The notes: generated by a model not told the origin, from the sequence alone. A stretch of DNA of 64,000 nucleotides from Euptelea pleiosperma (GCA_035048495.1 CM068548.1:5879464-5943463); one strand, 5' to 3'; shown: positions 22,624 to 35,265, counted from the stretch's first letter. A program made the numbers and translations.

Positions 22624-23235
22624 TCAGTCTTCATATATTGGATCAATAAGATCTATCTCGAAGGTTTGAATAGATGACATGTCTAATTCTTGAAAAGGTT
22701 TGAGACGCTGTCCATTGACCTGGAAGGTTGAATTATCCTTCGGATTCTCAACAGTTATAGCCCCATAGGGCTTGACTTCAGTAACAACAAATGGGCCTGA
22801 CCATCGGGATTTTAATTTTCCAGGGAAGATGTGAAGTCTAGAATTGTAAAGTAAGACCTTCTGTCCCTGGTGGAAATCCTTCCTAAGAATGCTCTTGTCA
22901 TGTATCCATTTCATTTTATCTTTATACTTTTTTGACAAGGCATATGAATCATTTCTCAGTTCATCCAATTCATTGAGTTGTAAATTCCTTTCCTCTCCTG
23001 CTGCGTCTAAGTCGAAATTGAGTTTTTTGATCGCCCATAGGGCGCGATGCTCAATCTCAACAGGGAGATGACAAGGTTTACCATAAACCAACCGGTATGG
23101 AGACATATTCAAGGGAGTTTTATAAGCTGTTCGGTAAGCCCATAGAGCATCTAAGAGGCGTGTAGACCAGTCTTTACGAGTTGTATTGACTGTCTTCTCC
23201 AGTATCTGCTTGATTTGCTGATTGGAGACCTCGAC
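22624..23235 (-). pseudogene. Athila-type pol, integrase C-terminal part (after stop)
   Basis: This continues the pol frame past the TAG at 23236-23238: VEVSNQQIKQILEKTV, WSTRLLDALWAYRTAYKT, MSPYRLVYGKPCHLPVE, then a basic C-terminal domain (WSGPFVVTEVKPYGAI, VNGQRLKPF) and a natural stop at 22624. The integrase catalytic Glu, 35 residues after the second Asp, falls here (in VEVSN), so the premature stop separates it from the two Asp residues. Confidence 0.9.
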
Positions 23236-26190
23236 CTAACCGTTGGTCTGTGGATGGTAAGCAAGGGCAACCTTATGAGTTACACCGTACTTTTTCATTA
23301 ACTTTTCAAAAACTCTATTACAGAAATGGCTACCCCCATCACTTATAATGGCTTTGGGGGCTCCGAATCTTGTGAAAATGTACTCCCTCAAAAATCTCAC
23401 CACAACTTGATGGTCATTGGTTCTTGTAGGAATTGCCTCAATCCACTTAGAGACATAGTCCACAGCTAGGAGGATGAATTGGAAACCATTAGATGTAGGA
23501 AAGGGCCCCATGAAATCAATACCCCACATATCGAATATTTCATCGACTTGAATAGGGTTCAAGGGCATCATATTTCTCTGAGAAATTCTGCCAAGGTTTT
23601 GACAATTAGGGCAGGCCTTGCAGTAGATATGTGTTTCTCTAAACAGTGATGGCGAGTAGAATCCACATTGTAGGATTTTCTCAGCCGTCTTTTTGGAACT
23701 GAAGTGACCACCACATGGTTGGTCATGACAAGAGGACAAGATATTCAACTGCTGAGATTCAGGGACACATAGATGAATAATTTGGTCAGGACAGTATTTA
23801 TATAAATAAGGCTCGTCCCAAGAGTAATACTTAACTCTTGCCAGGAATTGATTTTTGTCCTGTTTTGACCAATGAGATGGTATTTCCTCTGTCACTAGGT
23901 AATTGACAATGTCAGCATACCATGGGGTGACGGAGATAGCGAACAGTTGTTCGTCAGGAAAAGTTTCGAGAATGGGCTGAGATTCAAAATTAGACTCTAA
24001 AGTCAGCCTTGACAAGTGATCAGCCACAACATTCTCAGTTCCTTTCTTGTCCCGGATCTCTAGATTGAATTCCTGTAATAGAAGGATCCATCTTATCAAT
24101 CTCGGCTTCGTCTCCTTTTTGGACATTAGATATCTCAGAGCCGCATGATCCGTATAAACTATGACTTTAGTGGCCAATAAGTATGGTCTGAATTTATCCA
24201 GAGCAAAAACAACAGCCAGAAGCTCCTTTTCAGTAGTGGAGTAGTTTAACTGAGCCGAGTTTAAAGTCTTACTTGCATAGTATATCACATGTGGCATTTT
24301 GTTGACTCTTTGGCCCAAAACTGCTCCAAGAGCATAGTCGGATGCGTCACACATCACTTCAAAAGGTATGGTCCAATCAGGAGGGCGGATAATGGGCGCA
24401 GAAGTAAGCTCAGATTTAAGACGATCGAATGCCTTTGCACAGTCAACATTGAAGTCAAAAGGGCTATCCTTAGCTAGAAGACTACATAGGGGTCGAGCTA
24501 TCTGGGAGAAATCCTTAATGAATCTCCTGTAGAATCCTCCATGTCCAAGAAAAGATCGAATATCATGCACAGATTTGGGAATTGGTAGGGTCGAGATAAT
24601 ATCAATCTTAGCTTTGTCAACCTCAATACCCTTGTCAGAAATGACATGTCCTAGCACGATTCCTTTCTTTACCATGAAGTGGCATTTTTCCCAATTTATG
24701 ACAAGTCGCTTATCCTGACATCTTGCGAGTACCAGACTTAGATGTTGGAGACAGTCATCGAAAGAGGATCCAAAGACGGAGAAGTCATCCATGAAAACTT
24801 CTAAGAACCGTTCGACCATGTCCGAAAATATACTCATCATACACCTTTGAAAAGTCGCAGGTGCATTGCAGAGGCCAAAAGGCATGCGACTGTAGGCAAA
24901 AGTGCCAAAGGGACAGGTGAACGTGGTCTTCTCATGGTCCTCGGGTGCAATGGGAATCTGATTATATCCCGAGTAACCATCTAGGAAGCAATAGTAGGAA
25001 TGACCTGCAAGACGTTCCAACATCTGATCAATGAATGGGAGAGGGAAATGGTCTTTTCGAGTGTTGGTATTGAGCCGTCTGTAGTCAATACAGACTCTCC
25101 ATCCTTTCTTTAAGCGCTGGGTCACCATTTCTCCTTGAACATTTTCTACAACAGTGAAACCTGCCTTCTTAGGTACGACATGGATTGGACTCACCCATTT
25201 GCTATCAGAGATGGGGTAAATGATACCCGCATCTAGCAATTTTAGAATTTCATCCCGTACTACTTCTTTTAGGACCGGATTTAACCTCCTCTGGTGCTCT
25301 CTAGACATCTTAGAGTCATCTTCAAGATAAATGTGATGTTCACACACAGAAGGGTCTATCCCACGAATGTCATCAATGGTCCATCCTATGGCTGATTTGT
25401 GCTTCTTTAGCAACATAATCAGTCTCTCTTTTTGGGACACAGATAGGGCAGAAGCAATGATGATAGGATAAGTCTCTTCAGGACCAAGATAAGCATAAGA
25501 TAGTTCAGAGGGTAGAGGCTTAAGCTCGAGTTTCTGATCAGTGGAGCTTGATTCTTCCTCCTCTACCGAGATAGAGTTGACAGTAGTAGGATCTCTGATC
25601 ATGGTTAGCAGAGGCTCGTACTCAACAATAGGAGGAGGAGTAGAAATCAGTGTAACTGACTCTTGGATAGTATTATCCTCAAAAATTGCTGACTCCCATT
25701 GGAAGTCAGTATCAAAGTGCTCTTGGCACTGTTTCAAGATATCTTCGGTGGAGTCCTGAATTAGACTCTCAACGGTACACATTTCATCTGTTACATCGCG
25801 ATCGGCATCCTGTCGCATAAGTCGAAAGATGTTAACCTCAGCCTTTAGGTTGCCGAAGGCAATTGACATATTCCCGTCCCTACACCCGATGTGTGCATTC
25901 GCGGTAGCAAGGAACGGTCGGCCTAGAATGACTGGGATCCGATTATCCTGACACGGTTCTGTGTCGAGGATGATGAAGTCTACAGGGTAGTAAAAGTCAG
26001 CTACTTTCACTAGGACATCTTCAATAATTCCCCGTGGAATTTTTATGGACTGGTCGGCCAGCTTCAGAGTGATTTTTGTTGGCTTCATATCCTTGAGGCC
26101 TAACTGCTGGTATACCGAAAACGGTATGAGATTGACACTAGCTCCTAAGTCCAACAAAGCTGTGCAACTAAAGTTATCACCGATTTCACA
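23236..26190 (-). pseudogene. Athila-type pol: protease, reverse transcriptase, RNase H, integrase
   Basis: A 973-residue open stretch begins within the protease (DLGASVNLIPFSV; residue 1 at 26157, frame open from 26190). Residue positions: protease about 1-110; RT about 320-515 with GWRVCIDYRRLN, LDGYSGYNQ (Asp393) and FMDDFSVF (Asp457, Asp458); RNase H about 595-715 with Asp604, Glu645, Asp670 and Asp713; integrase zinc-binding His811/His818/Cys849/Cys852, then core Asp881 (GIDFMGP) and Asp940 (IISDGG). The frame ends at TAG 23236-23238 in HPQTNG-stop-VEVSN, where the family has Gln. It is bounded upstream by TAG 26191-26193. All recognised catalytic residues in this piece are intact; the inactivation comes from the stops. 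Confidence 0.95.
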
Positions 26191-26970
26191 CTACACAGTA
26201 GGACTTCCCGGATCCTTATGCTTAATTACACTATTGCGTTGGATGAACGCTGTAGCTTTTTCTGCCAAAAAGGCATCTTTGGGTACATGCGTACGCCGTT
26301 TGACAGTGCATAATTCTTTCAGGAATTTGGCATAGGAAGGGATCTGTTTGATAGCAGATAGGAAGGGGATATTGATTTGGACGTCTTTGAAAACGTCTAA
26401 GATCTCTGAAAATTGCTGATCTCTTTTGTCTTGGACAAGCCTGTCTGGGAAGGGAGGCTTAATCCGATAAATAGATTTGTCCTTCGCCTGATATCTCTGC
26501 ACTGGGATTGTAGATTTTGGTGCAGGCTTCACAGCATCAGAGGTGGATTTTGAAATGTGTTCCTCTGTGCTGGGTTTAGGAATAGGAGCGGAAGATGGCT
26601 CTGACGGTTCTTTTACTCCCATATCCACAGTCTTTCCAGATCGGAGTGTGGTAACAGCTTGTACCTCTCCTTGGTAGTTTGGATTATGTGACTGGGAACC
26701 GACCTCATAAACTACGCCCTTGACATTCCCTTTAGGATTTGCAATAGGTTGGCTAGGGAAGATGCCTTTGGCTTTCTCAGCTTCTAAATTCCCGAGACGC
26801 TGCTCTAGGCGCTGCATGGATTGGGTTTGCTGCACAATAAATTATGATAAGAGGTCTTCTAGACCTGGTTTAGGAGCAGCTTGAGCAACCAGTTCACGAT
26901 TTGAGCTCATAGGGGCAGAATAATTGTAGGATTGAGGTGCAGTTTGACTTAACTGCAGATTCTGGGGATT
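26191..26970 (-). pseudogene. Athila-type gag-pol linker with two internal stops
   Basis: It joins gag to protease in the same frame. TAA at 26842-26844 (S-stop-FIVQQTQSM) and TAG at 26191-26193 (GSPTV-stop-CEIGDN) break it. Between lie a Gln-rich coiled-coil-like start (QQTQSMQRLEQRLGNLEAEK), a Ser/Pro/Lys-rich linker, and RYQAKDKSIYRIKPPFPDRL leading to the pre-protease region. Each stop would be a Gln codon (CAA or CAG) after one C to T change. Confidence 0.85.
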
Positions 26971-28173
26971 CTAATTAGGTGCCTGTTGGCCAAAGTATTG
27001 TCCTTGCTGGAATGATCGATTCTGATTAGACGGGTATTGACTCGTCTGGTTCTGACTCTGTTGGTACTGTCCCTGTTGGTATTGTCCCTGTTGGTATTGC
27101 CTGTTGGGTTGATTAAACCCAGGAGGATATGTGCTCTGCGCAGGTCTTTGCTGTGGAGCAGACTGCTGCCTCCAGGAGAAGTTAGGATGATTTCTCGTAT
27201 CAGGATGGTATGTTTGGCTATACGAGTTCTGGGTAGGTGATTTAAAGGTATTAAACGCACAAACTTCTTCTTGGAGTGGAGGGGCACATCCGTCATTTAA
27301 AGGACAATTTTTAGTAGAGTGGGAGGGTTGTAAACAGATATTACAGGGTTCCATTAGGTTCTCTTGACCTATATTCATGACTGGGGCAGAATGGTGAACA
27401 GGCTTGTGTACAGACACAGCCAGGGCAGAGACTGACTTGGTCAACTCTTGAATGAGGGATTTGAGTTCAGGGTCAACCTTTGGTTCATTTCCCATATTAG
27501 TTTTCAAGATCGGAGTATTTCGACTGAAGTCATTGTCAATCGTCCAATGCTGGGAATTTTCACTTAATTCTCCCAGAAATTTGTATGCTTCAGTAGGAGT
27601 ATTATGCATGAATTTTCCTTGGCACATTGACTCAACCATAGTGCGGGACTCATCAGTAAGTCCCTTGTAGAAAATGTGAACCAGACTGCCTTTGTCGATA
27701 CTGTGATGTGGACACTTGGTCAGATGATCCTGGAATCGTTCCCATGCTTCATAAAATTTCTCATTGGACTTTTGTCGGAAGTCCTGTATGAGTTGTTTCA
27801 TTTGATTAGTATGAGTCATGAGGTAAAATTTGGACATAAATTTTCCTACAAGTTCTTTCCAATTTGTGATAGAATCTGCAGGAAGAGAGTAAAGCCAGTC
27901 CGAGGCTCTATCCTTTAGAGAGAAAGGAAAAACTCTCAGTCTAACATTGTCATCATCAAGATTTTGATTTCTAAAGAGCAGGATGACATGTTGAAATTCC
28001 CTGATATGGGAATAGGGGTCTTCTCTGGGGAGACCTCTAAAATTTGGCAGCATTTGAATAGTTTGCGGCCTGATCTCGAATTGTACCGCCGTAGTAGGTG
28101 GAAGAACAATGCATGATGGCGGGTTGGCCGAGATCGGCGCATACGTCTCGATGAGGGGACGTTCGTCTGCCAT
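26971..28173 (-). pseudogene. Athila-type gag (capsid and zinc knuckle), C-terminally truncated
   Basis: I chose the Met at 28171-28173 (MADERPLIETYAPISANPP) because family similarity starts there; the frame is open further upstream to 28404. The capsid (retrotransposon gag domain, about residues 60-220) shows FPFSLKDRASDWLYSLP, WKELVGKFMSKF and IFYKGLTDESRTMVESMCQG. A CCHC-like knuckle CNICLQPSHSTKNCPLNDGC follows, then a Gln/Tyr/Asn-rich tail with repeats of QYQQGQ. TAG at 26971-26973 interrupts the tail. Gag would assemble the virus-like particle that packages element RNA. Confidence 0.9.
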
Positions 28174-29717
28174 GACGATAAAGGTATTTTCTCTGGAAGA
28201 GGGGGGAGGAAAGGGGGAGGGGTGATGAATAGTGGAAGACTCCACTGTAAGAGAATGATTCTCAGATCGAATCAATCTATGATTGGATCTAGTCCAAGCG
28301 GGCATGTGCTGAAAGAGCAAGCCTCTAGAGTCGGCAAGAGGTGTATGAAACCGAATGAGCCTAGATGATGCACACAGAGCAAGAGATATTCTTAACCTAA
28401 ACAATCAGGATAGTATTATGAATTATCTTGTTAGTGTAGGGATAGTGTAGATTATGACAGTGGGCGGACCACTGGTTTATCTTCAAATACCCGCCGGACT
28501 AACTTTTCACTCTGTAGGTTCTCACCAGGATACACTCTTCAAAGCAAATCCGCTAGTACTAACTCAAGTTGACTGCAAGATAATCCGAAGCCTAGACAGA
28601 CGTGCGGCACATCGGCTGACTTAAGTACGCCCCAGACTAACCGGATTTGTCAAGTGTGAAGATGAGTTTTCCCAGAAGAGGAGCTAGGGTTGGTTCGTGT
28701 TCCTAATCCGACACTAGCTAATCCGACAGACAATCAAGGAGGCCACTTAAGAGCTCGGTATACTTGAGTAGTAGGGACCTATGGGTGTGTTAGATAACAG
28801 GGACCCGCACTCATGGACTTAATCGACTTGATCTTTGAAGGGGTCGCTTTATGTGGAGTTTTCCTCGAACACCGATCTAAGTGGGCTCTATTCTTGATTG
28901 ATTTTAATTCTTGGCTGTGATTGCACAAAAGCTGAAATGACGAGGTGAGTGATAAAATCCCACCAGTTTCAAGTTAGAGCTGGGTTTGCTCTTTAATGTA
29001 TTTTATTACGGCCAAACCAAGCAGTTCCGATAATTTTTGCAAAAGCAAATAGACAATCGGCACAGTATTTTGCACAATGAGCAAGATCGCACTCAAGGCG
29101 AGGTATAGAAACTTACCTACCCGTTGGCTACGCACGGGGTCTCCTCCGTGAGATAGGGAGGGGTATCCAAATGGGCTTGGGCCCGACTCCACCTCTTTGA
29201 GCTTTCGCTCCCTACTCACTTGGTAAACACAATCCGCAATCACGTTAGTCCACAATGGTCTATGGTATGTAATTGGAAGGTATACCGCCTTTGGGGTTTC
29301 AAGAAACACACAATGATTTAAGGCAGGTATTGTGAATTAGTTCCAATTAGGGTTTGAAATTCAACTTTAGCTATTCCCGAATTAGGATTCGAAAATATCT
29401 ACTTTTGAATTACCCGGAGTTGGAAATCTTCCAATTTGAATCAAGTAACCAATGGTGATCTAACTAGAAATAGCAGAATTGAAATCTGACCCTAATATTT
29501 TTGGTATTTTAATTAGTTAATTATCTAGCAGTAATTCTAAAAGCAGAGAAAATAAAGTCCTAAGTTATTACAACTTTGCACTCGGCCGTCCGAGGCATTA
29601 AAATAATAAGTAAAAAATGTGAAAAATAAAGTGAAAAGTTTCCGATTTGGATCGGATCTTGAAGATTAAGCAGCTTTCCGAATTCCTGTTCGTCTTTTTG
29701 CAATCCCGTCAACCGAG
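28174..29717 (-). other. 5-prime leader of the Athila-type element
   Basis: 1.5 kb between PBS and gag start without a long conserved ORF. Long leaders are usual in Athila elements. The 111-residue ORF at 28974-29309 is unrecognised. Confidence 0.6.
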
Positions 29718-29731
29718 CGGCAACGGCGCCA
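29718..29731 (-). promoter_or_regulatory. Primer binding site, tRNA-Asp type
   Basis: The minus strand reads TGGCGCCGTTGCCG, complementary to the 3-prime end of plant tRNA-Asp (..CGGCAACGGCGCCA), two bases from the LTR end. The following bases (CTCGG) no longer match. Confidence 0.88.
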
Positions 29732-29733
29732 TT

Positions 29734-32700
29734 TGAAATTAAGGTTTTTTCCGCTTCGTTGGTTACGGAAACCCTAAAGTTCAACAATATTTGTAATTTC
29801 TCCGATTTGGTTCACTTAATCTGCAAAAAATGCAGATTTGCACAGTGGCTCGTGTCGGGTATCGTCCGCACTCGGGGTTAGGGCAAATAGGAACAATAAT
29901 AACAGAAAATGCTGAGAATTTATGGAAGGGTGAGAATGGTGATATGATCGATTTTTAAAACATTCTTTTTGAATGAGATTAATGAATTATTTGAGCAGGA
30001 ATAAAAGAGAATAGAAAATTCCAAATAATAAAATTCAACTCAATTTATTGAATGATCAAACGAGTTTACAAAAATTTAACAAATAAAGCAAACACTAATT
30101 TGGAAAGCAAATAATTGAAATTAAACTCAAAAGTAATATAGAGAGAGAAAATCAAAAATTAAGGAGAGAGAAAAAGTGAGATAAATTTTAGAGAGAGAAA
30201 GTACTAACTTGACCTAGAGAGAGAAAGCAATGTAGAGAGAGAAAGAAGAGAGAATGAGAGATAAAATGAAAGAATCTAGAGAGAGAAATAAGGTTTAAGA
30301 GAGAGAAAATGAAATGAAGAGAGAAGGTTGAGGTTACCTTGGATTGCCAGCCACATGGTGAGATGGAATGTGCTGCCCTGGGGTAAAACGTTGCCTGTTG
30401 GAATGGTGCAAGTGTGAAGGAATGATCAGTGGTGTGGAAGGTGACTACGCAACAAGTAGGCAAGCCATGGAGAATCCAGCAACAACGGAGATCTTTCAAG
30501 ATGAAGGAAGGTGGTGATCTTGTTGATCTGAAACTCGGTGGTGGTGGAAGGAGGTTGCTGGCCGGAGTGTAAACCAGAGTTGTAGGTACAGGCTGGAGGA
30601 AGAGAAGGGTGACCAATCTGCTACTGGAGGCATCAATGTGTGGTGCCTGAAGTTGGAGGTGGAAAACCGGTGGTGGAAAGTGCATGCAGTCCGGTAACTA
30701 TGAATGTCGGATTGTGATACAAAGAGGTGCACTCCTAGATGGATTCGGGGTATAAGGAGGCATGGGATGCAACACTTGTGGCACCCGTGACTGGTGGTGA
30801 ACCAGTAAGGTGAGAGGAGAATGGGTTGCCGTTCGGGTTGGAGATGCAGGTGCAGCCACGTGGGTTTTTGTTGCAAGCCGGTGTTGATGGGTTCAACACC
30901 AGTAAAAAGAAATCAACCTGCTGGTATCGGCACAGCACAGGTTATTGCAACACGGTTCTAAAGGTCCAGCAAGGTTGCTGGTTGTGGCCAGTGATTAAAG
31001 GCAATCCGAAGGTGGCTGGTGCATCCAAGAAGATGAGTTGCAGCCAAGATGGTGGGACGGTGATAGAAGAAGGGTGGAGCAAGTTGCTGGGCGTTCGGGA
31101 TAGGACTGTGTACGTGGTTGTAGACCAAGGAGGTCAGCAACCTGTTTAAGGAAAGAGGAGAGGTTAAGAAGGACGGCTTGAGAGGGTAAATCAGCAATGG
31201 TGGTCGCCGGACTGGTGAGAGAGCGCCGGAGCTTGCAAGTTCTTAGAAATATGGTGGAGAAGATGATGAATAGTAACTGGAGAGAAGGGGAGACGAACCA
31301 AGTTGCTGGTTCGTTAAAAGAAGAAGAGGGAAAAGGGATCGTGATGGAGGGATTGGAGAGGCTCAAAGAGGAGCTCGTGATGGCTGATGTTCTGTGATGG
31401 AATTGGCCGGAAGTTGCAGGTGGCAACACCGGCGAGTAGAAAATTGAGGAAGGAAGAGAAGAAAAAGAAGAAAAGAATGAGAAGAAAAAGAAGAGGGAAG
31501 GTGAAGCAGGTTTGGAGGTGATATTGCAACCGAACCTGCTGGTCCTGTTGTTCCGATGGTGAAACAAGGTGCTGGCTAGATTTGCAATGGCAAGAAACCA
31601 GTCGAAACTCTTGTAATGGTGGATCTGGAGGTGGTGACAATCTGTGATGCGATACAGGTGAGGAAGACCCCGAAAAGAGCACCTACAAGTGCTTCTTTTT
31701 CTGGTGTTCACAATTACACGGTGATCATGGAGATGAGGTGTTCGCCAGCCGATGTTGCAGGTTGCAACTCCGGGGGGGAAACAAAATAAAGAAGAAGAAG
31801 AAGGAGGAAAAGAGAAAGAGGAGATGGAAGAACATGAGGGAGGGAACCAACTTGAGAGAAGGATTTCTTCTCTTTTTGTAGAATGAGGAGAGTCGTGAGT
31901 TGGGTTGAGAGATATGGGGAGTTAGTTAGATAGTGATAACGATGGGGTGTAAATCATGGAAATGATGGGGAATTGGTCATGTGGAGACCGATTCTTCATT
32001 GTTGATGCTAATATGGGCTTGGGTTCATGGGCTTATAAGTGATTGGGCCTTTTGTAAGTGCAGGCCTTGGGGGTCCAAGGAGAGTGGACCACTTGGCCAT
32101 AGGTTATGTGGGTGAGATGGTATGTGGGTTTGGTCCATGTGTGGATCGGCCATAGGCCTTGGATGTTAATGGGCCAAGAAATGGTGTCAGGCCATGGGTT
32201 ATAGAAAGAATAGACCATAGACCTGCTAGTGGGCCGAAGGAATGGCCAAGATAAGATAATCATTAGATCTAGAGAGATCCAACGGTCCAATAGAAGATCT
32301 AACGGTGGAAAAACCACGTGAGAAGGGATAGAGCTGGAGGAGGGGGATTATAGGTTAGATGATGGAGATCGAAGGGTTAGGATGATCGATCTAAGGATCG
32401 GATGGTGAGATATAGGCAATTCGATCATGGAGAGGGGGATCGGATGGTAGATCTAGGGATCTAATGGTAGGATGAGATGATCTACGGGTTAGATATTAGA
32501 GTCTAGAGAGATAAAGAGAGAATTATGAGAGAGGAGAGAGAAAATAATACAAAACAAAGGCAAAAGAGCTGGCGGAGGGTCATGAACCCTGATCTTCAAT
32601 GTAATTTTCAGTAGGCTTTACCAATTACGTAAGCCGTCATTTTATGTCAGTTGGTGCGGCTTTGAATCACTTTGGCCCGTCTCTTGGTCTTCAGCTTTTC

Positions 32701-33088
32701 CTCTTTCTTGGTTCATTATCTGGCTCTACGATCCTCTGACTTGACCCGTACTTGGCCGGTATCTTCTTGTCATAGCTTGTTGACTCCTTAAGATTTGATA
32801 CTAGACTTCTATGGTTGATCGTGGGCCCGCAAGTCTCGAAAATCGCCCGATCAGGTTTCCTGCGAGAGAAAAACACATAATGAGACTTAATCAAAACGGC
32901 TTTATATCTAGACTATCCGAAATGCGTATATTTCATGCAAATAGTCAATTTTCGTTTAAAGATTGCGCTCTACGGATTGGAAGAAACTCTTACATGAAAA
33001 AGTCGACGAAAAGACAAGTTTTACGTAGGAGAATGCGACATCGCTATAAGGATAATGGCTTAAAATAAACACTTTTGAGCGAATATCA
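29734..33088 (-). repeat. 5-prime LTR of the Athila-type element
   Basis: 3355 bp; TGAAATTAAGG .. GCGAATATCA on the plus strand, followed by TSD TTAGC. It is the partner of 17356-20711. For transcription on the minus strand this is the promoter copy. Stem-loops sit at 31409-31431 and 31750-31771. Confidence 0.95.
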
Positions 33089-33093
33089 TTAGC

Positions 33094-33830
33094 CTCAAGC
33101 TTCGCAGATCAAATATGAATTCATCTTCAACAAGTTTTGTAAGCGTTTAAAGTCAACCCAAGGTGATCCAAACTCAAAGGATATATTAGGTTTGTGTCTA
33201 TAGGTTAATCTTCACTAAAGCACTTTGCCCTTGTGTTGCCACTTTTTTACACTATATTGGCATGTGTCTTATCTAGAAATTATTATCTTATTATGTCATC
33301 TGATACTTTTGACTCTATACTTGTGGAATCTCTATGATTACTTGTCTCACCCTTTGTCAAATCCAGACAAAAAGGGGGAGAATTTGTGAAAAAATATGTG
33401 ATATGCTCTTACATGATATCTTACATGCTACATGTGATTGATGACTAATTGATCTATGAGTTGTGATATTCTATGAATCTATGAACTCTGAGAGCATTAT
33501 GATTTTGATAGAAATACGCCCATTTAAATGTCTAACTCCTTGATGATCCATTAGGTCAAAAAAGGAAATATCTTATCTACTGTTGTTTTAGGATCTCTTT
33601 CAACTAATGATGGATGAGATGATCATTGGACGGATATTGGAGTTAGGGGCAGCATTATGTTCGCGCTCCTAGTCTATTATTCTTGTATTTCTCATGAAAA
33701 TTGATCTCCTTGTAATTTATAGATTTGGGTTATTTGGGATTGTGGTTCATTTTTTTTTGCGATTTTGTCATGGAATTGACAAAGGGGGAGATTAAAAACT
33801 CCAGATTTGTGATTGTCAGATCCCATGACA
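33094..33830 (+). other. Copia post-pol remnant with AAAGGGGGAGA polypurine-like motifs
   Basis: GACAAAAAGGGGGAGAATTTG at about 33369 and GACAAAGGGGGAGATTA at about 33779 are the phrases that typically follow pol and precede the 3-prime LTR in plant SIRE-like copia elements. No pol domain is left. Assignment is by motif only. Confidence 0.5.
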
Positions 33831-34194
33831 CTTGTAAGTTGGTATCTATAACCTTGCTCAAGAATGTTGATTAGAGACACTCAAAGCTAAAGTGTAGACC
33901 ACTTCATGAATAGAAAAAGAACGCCTTTGAACTGCTACTCAAGATAGATAGACGAACAAGAAAAGATAAAGGAGCAAACCTTTGGAAGACTCAAGTATAA
34001 AATCTCAACCTTTGTGGGCTCGGTCGACCCCATGATTGGCGGCCAACCCAGGGTCTTAGTTGACCCAGCCTCTTGGAGGTCAACCGAGTTTGTACACCTT
34101 TCTGTCTCACATTCAACCTTCTGTCTTTTTGTGGGCTAGGTCGACTCCAATTTTGGTGGTCAACCTAGCTAAATAAGTTTCTGTCCCGTAGGTT
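33831..34194. other. Non-coding DNA with GGTCGACC-type repeats
   Basis: 34020-34165 holds repeats around GGTCGAC and GTCAACC, laid out like the ATCGAT palindromes that follow at 34195. It may be a variant of the same LTR U3. No gene. Confidence 0.35.
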
Positions 34195-34776
34195 CCAATC
34201 GATTTTATTGAGGTCTCCAATCAATTGGGCTATAATCATGTTCTGTCTTGCAGACTCCAATCGATTTTACAGATGTGTCCAATTGATTGGGCTTTGATCA
34301 TGTTCTGTCTCGTAGACTCCAATCGATTTTACAGATGTATTCAATAGATTGGGTTTGATCATGTTCTGCCTCGTAGCTTCCAATCGATTTTACAGAGTCC
34401 TCCACTCGATTGGGCTATGTCCAATCGATCGGACTCTCCCAAAAGTCAACAACTTTGACTAAGACTCGGGTCTGTCCAATGACTAGGTTTGACCATTATA
34501 TTTTATTCATTTTAAACATATTCCTATGGCCACTAAGTCATTTACCTTCCTAAGAGAGCGTACAGGATCTATAACCGACAAATGAGCAGTTCATTAGATG
34601 ACTCCTGTCATCAACCATCTGATTCTTGCTGTCTCTGTCTTCTAGTCTTCATGTAGTCAGCAAAGTATGCGTACCACGACATCTTCATACTACACTTGTG
34701 CTCGTAGGAACTGTTACATGAATGTTTTATGTCACACAGAATCTTTGCCAAACTAAATATGAAAATATTCCTTATA
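34195..34776 (-). repeat. Partial copia LTR (5-prime end part), minus orientation
   Basis: Matches 57545-58163 in the same orientation: the CAATCGATT array (34195-34440), the ACCATTATATTTTATTCATT block, and the end ATATGAAAATATTCCTTATA, where the final CA has become TA. The promoter-proximal and R-U5 parts are absent. Confidence 0.75.
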
Positions 34777-35265
34777 ATAGTTATGATCTTAATTGAATGT
34801 TTCTCATGAATTTAAAATTTTTGAACTCAGCAATGACGAATCACACCAATTATCCACATTTTCAATCCAACTCTAATTATCCACGTGCAACGCACGTATT
34901 CACCTACTAGTTCTCATAAAGGTCCCACCATTTTCCACAAGCTTTAGTGGTAGGGGAGGGACGGTCAGGTTTGAGAGAGAGACAGAGAGACAGAGAGAGG
35001 GGAGGGTTTGAATTAGAGAAAAGGGGGAGACAAGGGAGATCGTGCAACCATTACCTCATAAGTGTATTGCCGGGCTCAGGTTGGGTTGGGTTTCCTCAAG
35101 TCTCAACCCGAGCCCAACCCGAGTTTGATCGGGTTATCTAAAACAAGGATTGAGCCCGAGCCCGAGTGCTGAAAGGGCTAGCCCAACCCGAGCGCAACGT
35201 CGGGTTGAGCTTGTCGGGCTCGGGTTGAGCCTGCCCAAGTTGCAGCCCTAGTACTTTGGCTGCCA
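34777..35265. other. GA-rich DNA and hAT-like MITE end
   Basis: 34970-35000 is GAGAGACAGAGAG-rich. 35065-35249 is dense in GGGCTCGGGTTGGGC-type repeats and ends GCCCAAGTTGCAGCCCTA, the complement of the TAGGGCTGCAACTTGGGC end common in plant hAT MITEs. A matching left terminus was not found. Confidence 0.4.

Larger units (their letters stand above)
17356..33088 (-). mobile_element. Complete Athila-type Ty3/gypsy retrotransposon, 15.7 kb, TSD TTAGC
   Basis: Two near-identical LTRs (17356-20711 and 29734-33088) bound a 9.0-kb internal region read on the minus strand. TTAGC occurs at 17351-17355 and 33089-33093. The PBS matches plant tRNA-Asp (29718-29731) and the PPT abuts the downstream LTR (20712-20722). 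Gag and pol are of Athila type (gag phrase NPPSCIVLPP and QMLPNFRGL; protease DLGASVNLIPFSV). By eye the LTRs differ at roughly 45-50 positions of 3355 (about 1.4 percent), so the insertion is young. Gag-pol is interrupted by four stop codons and no env-like ORF is seen, so it could move only with helper proteins. Confidence 0.95.
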
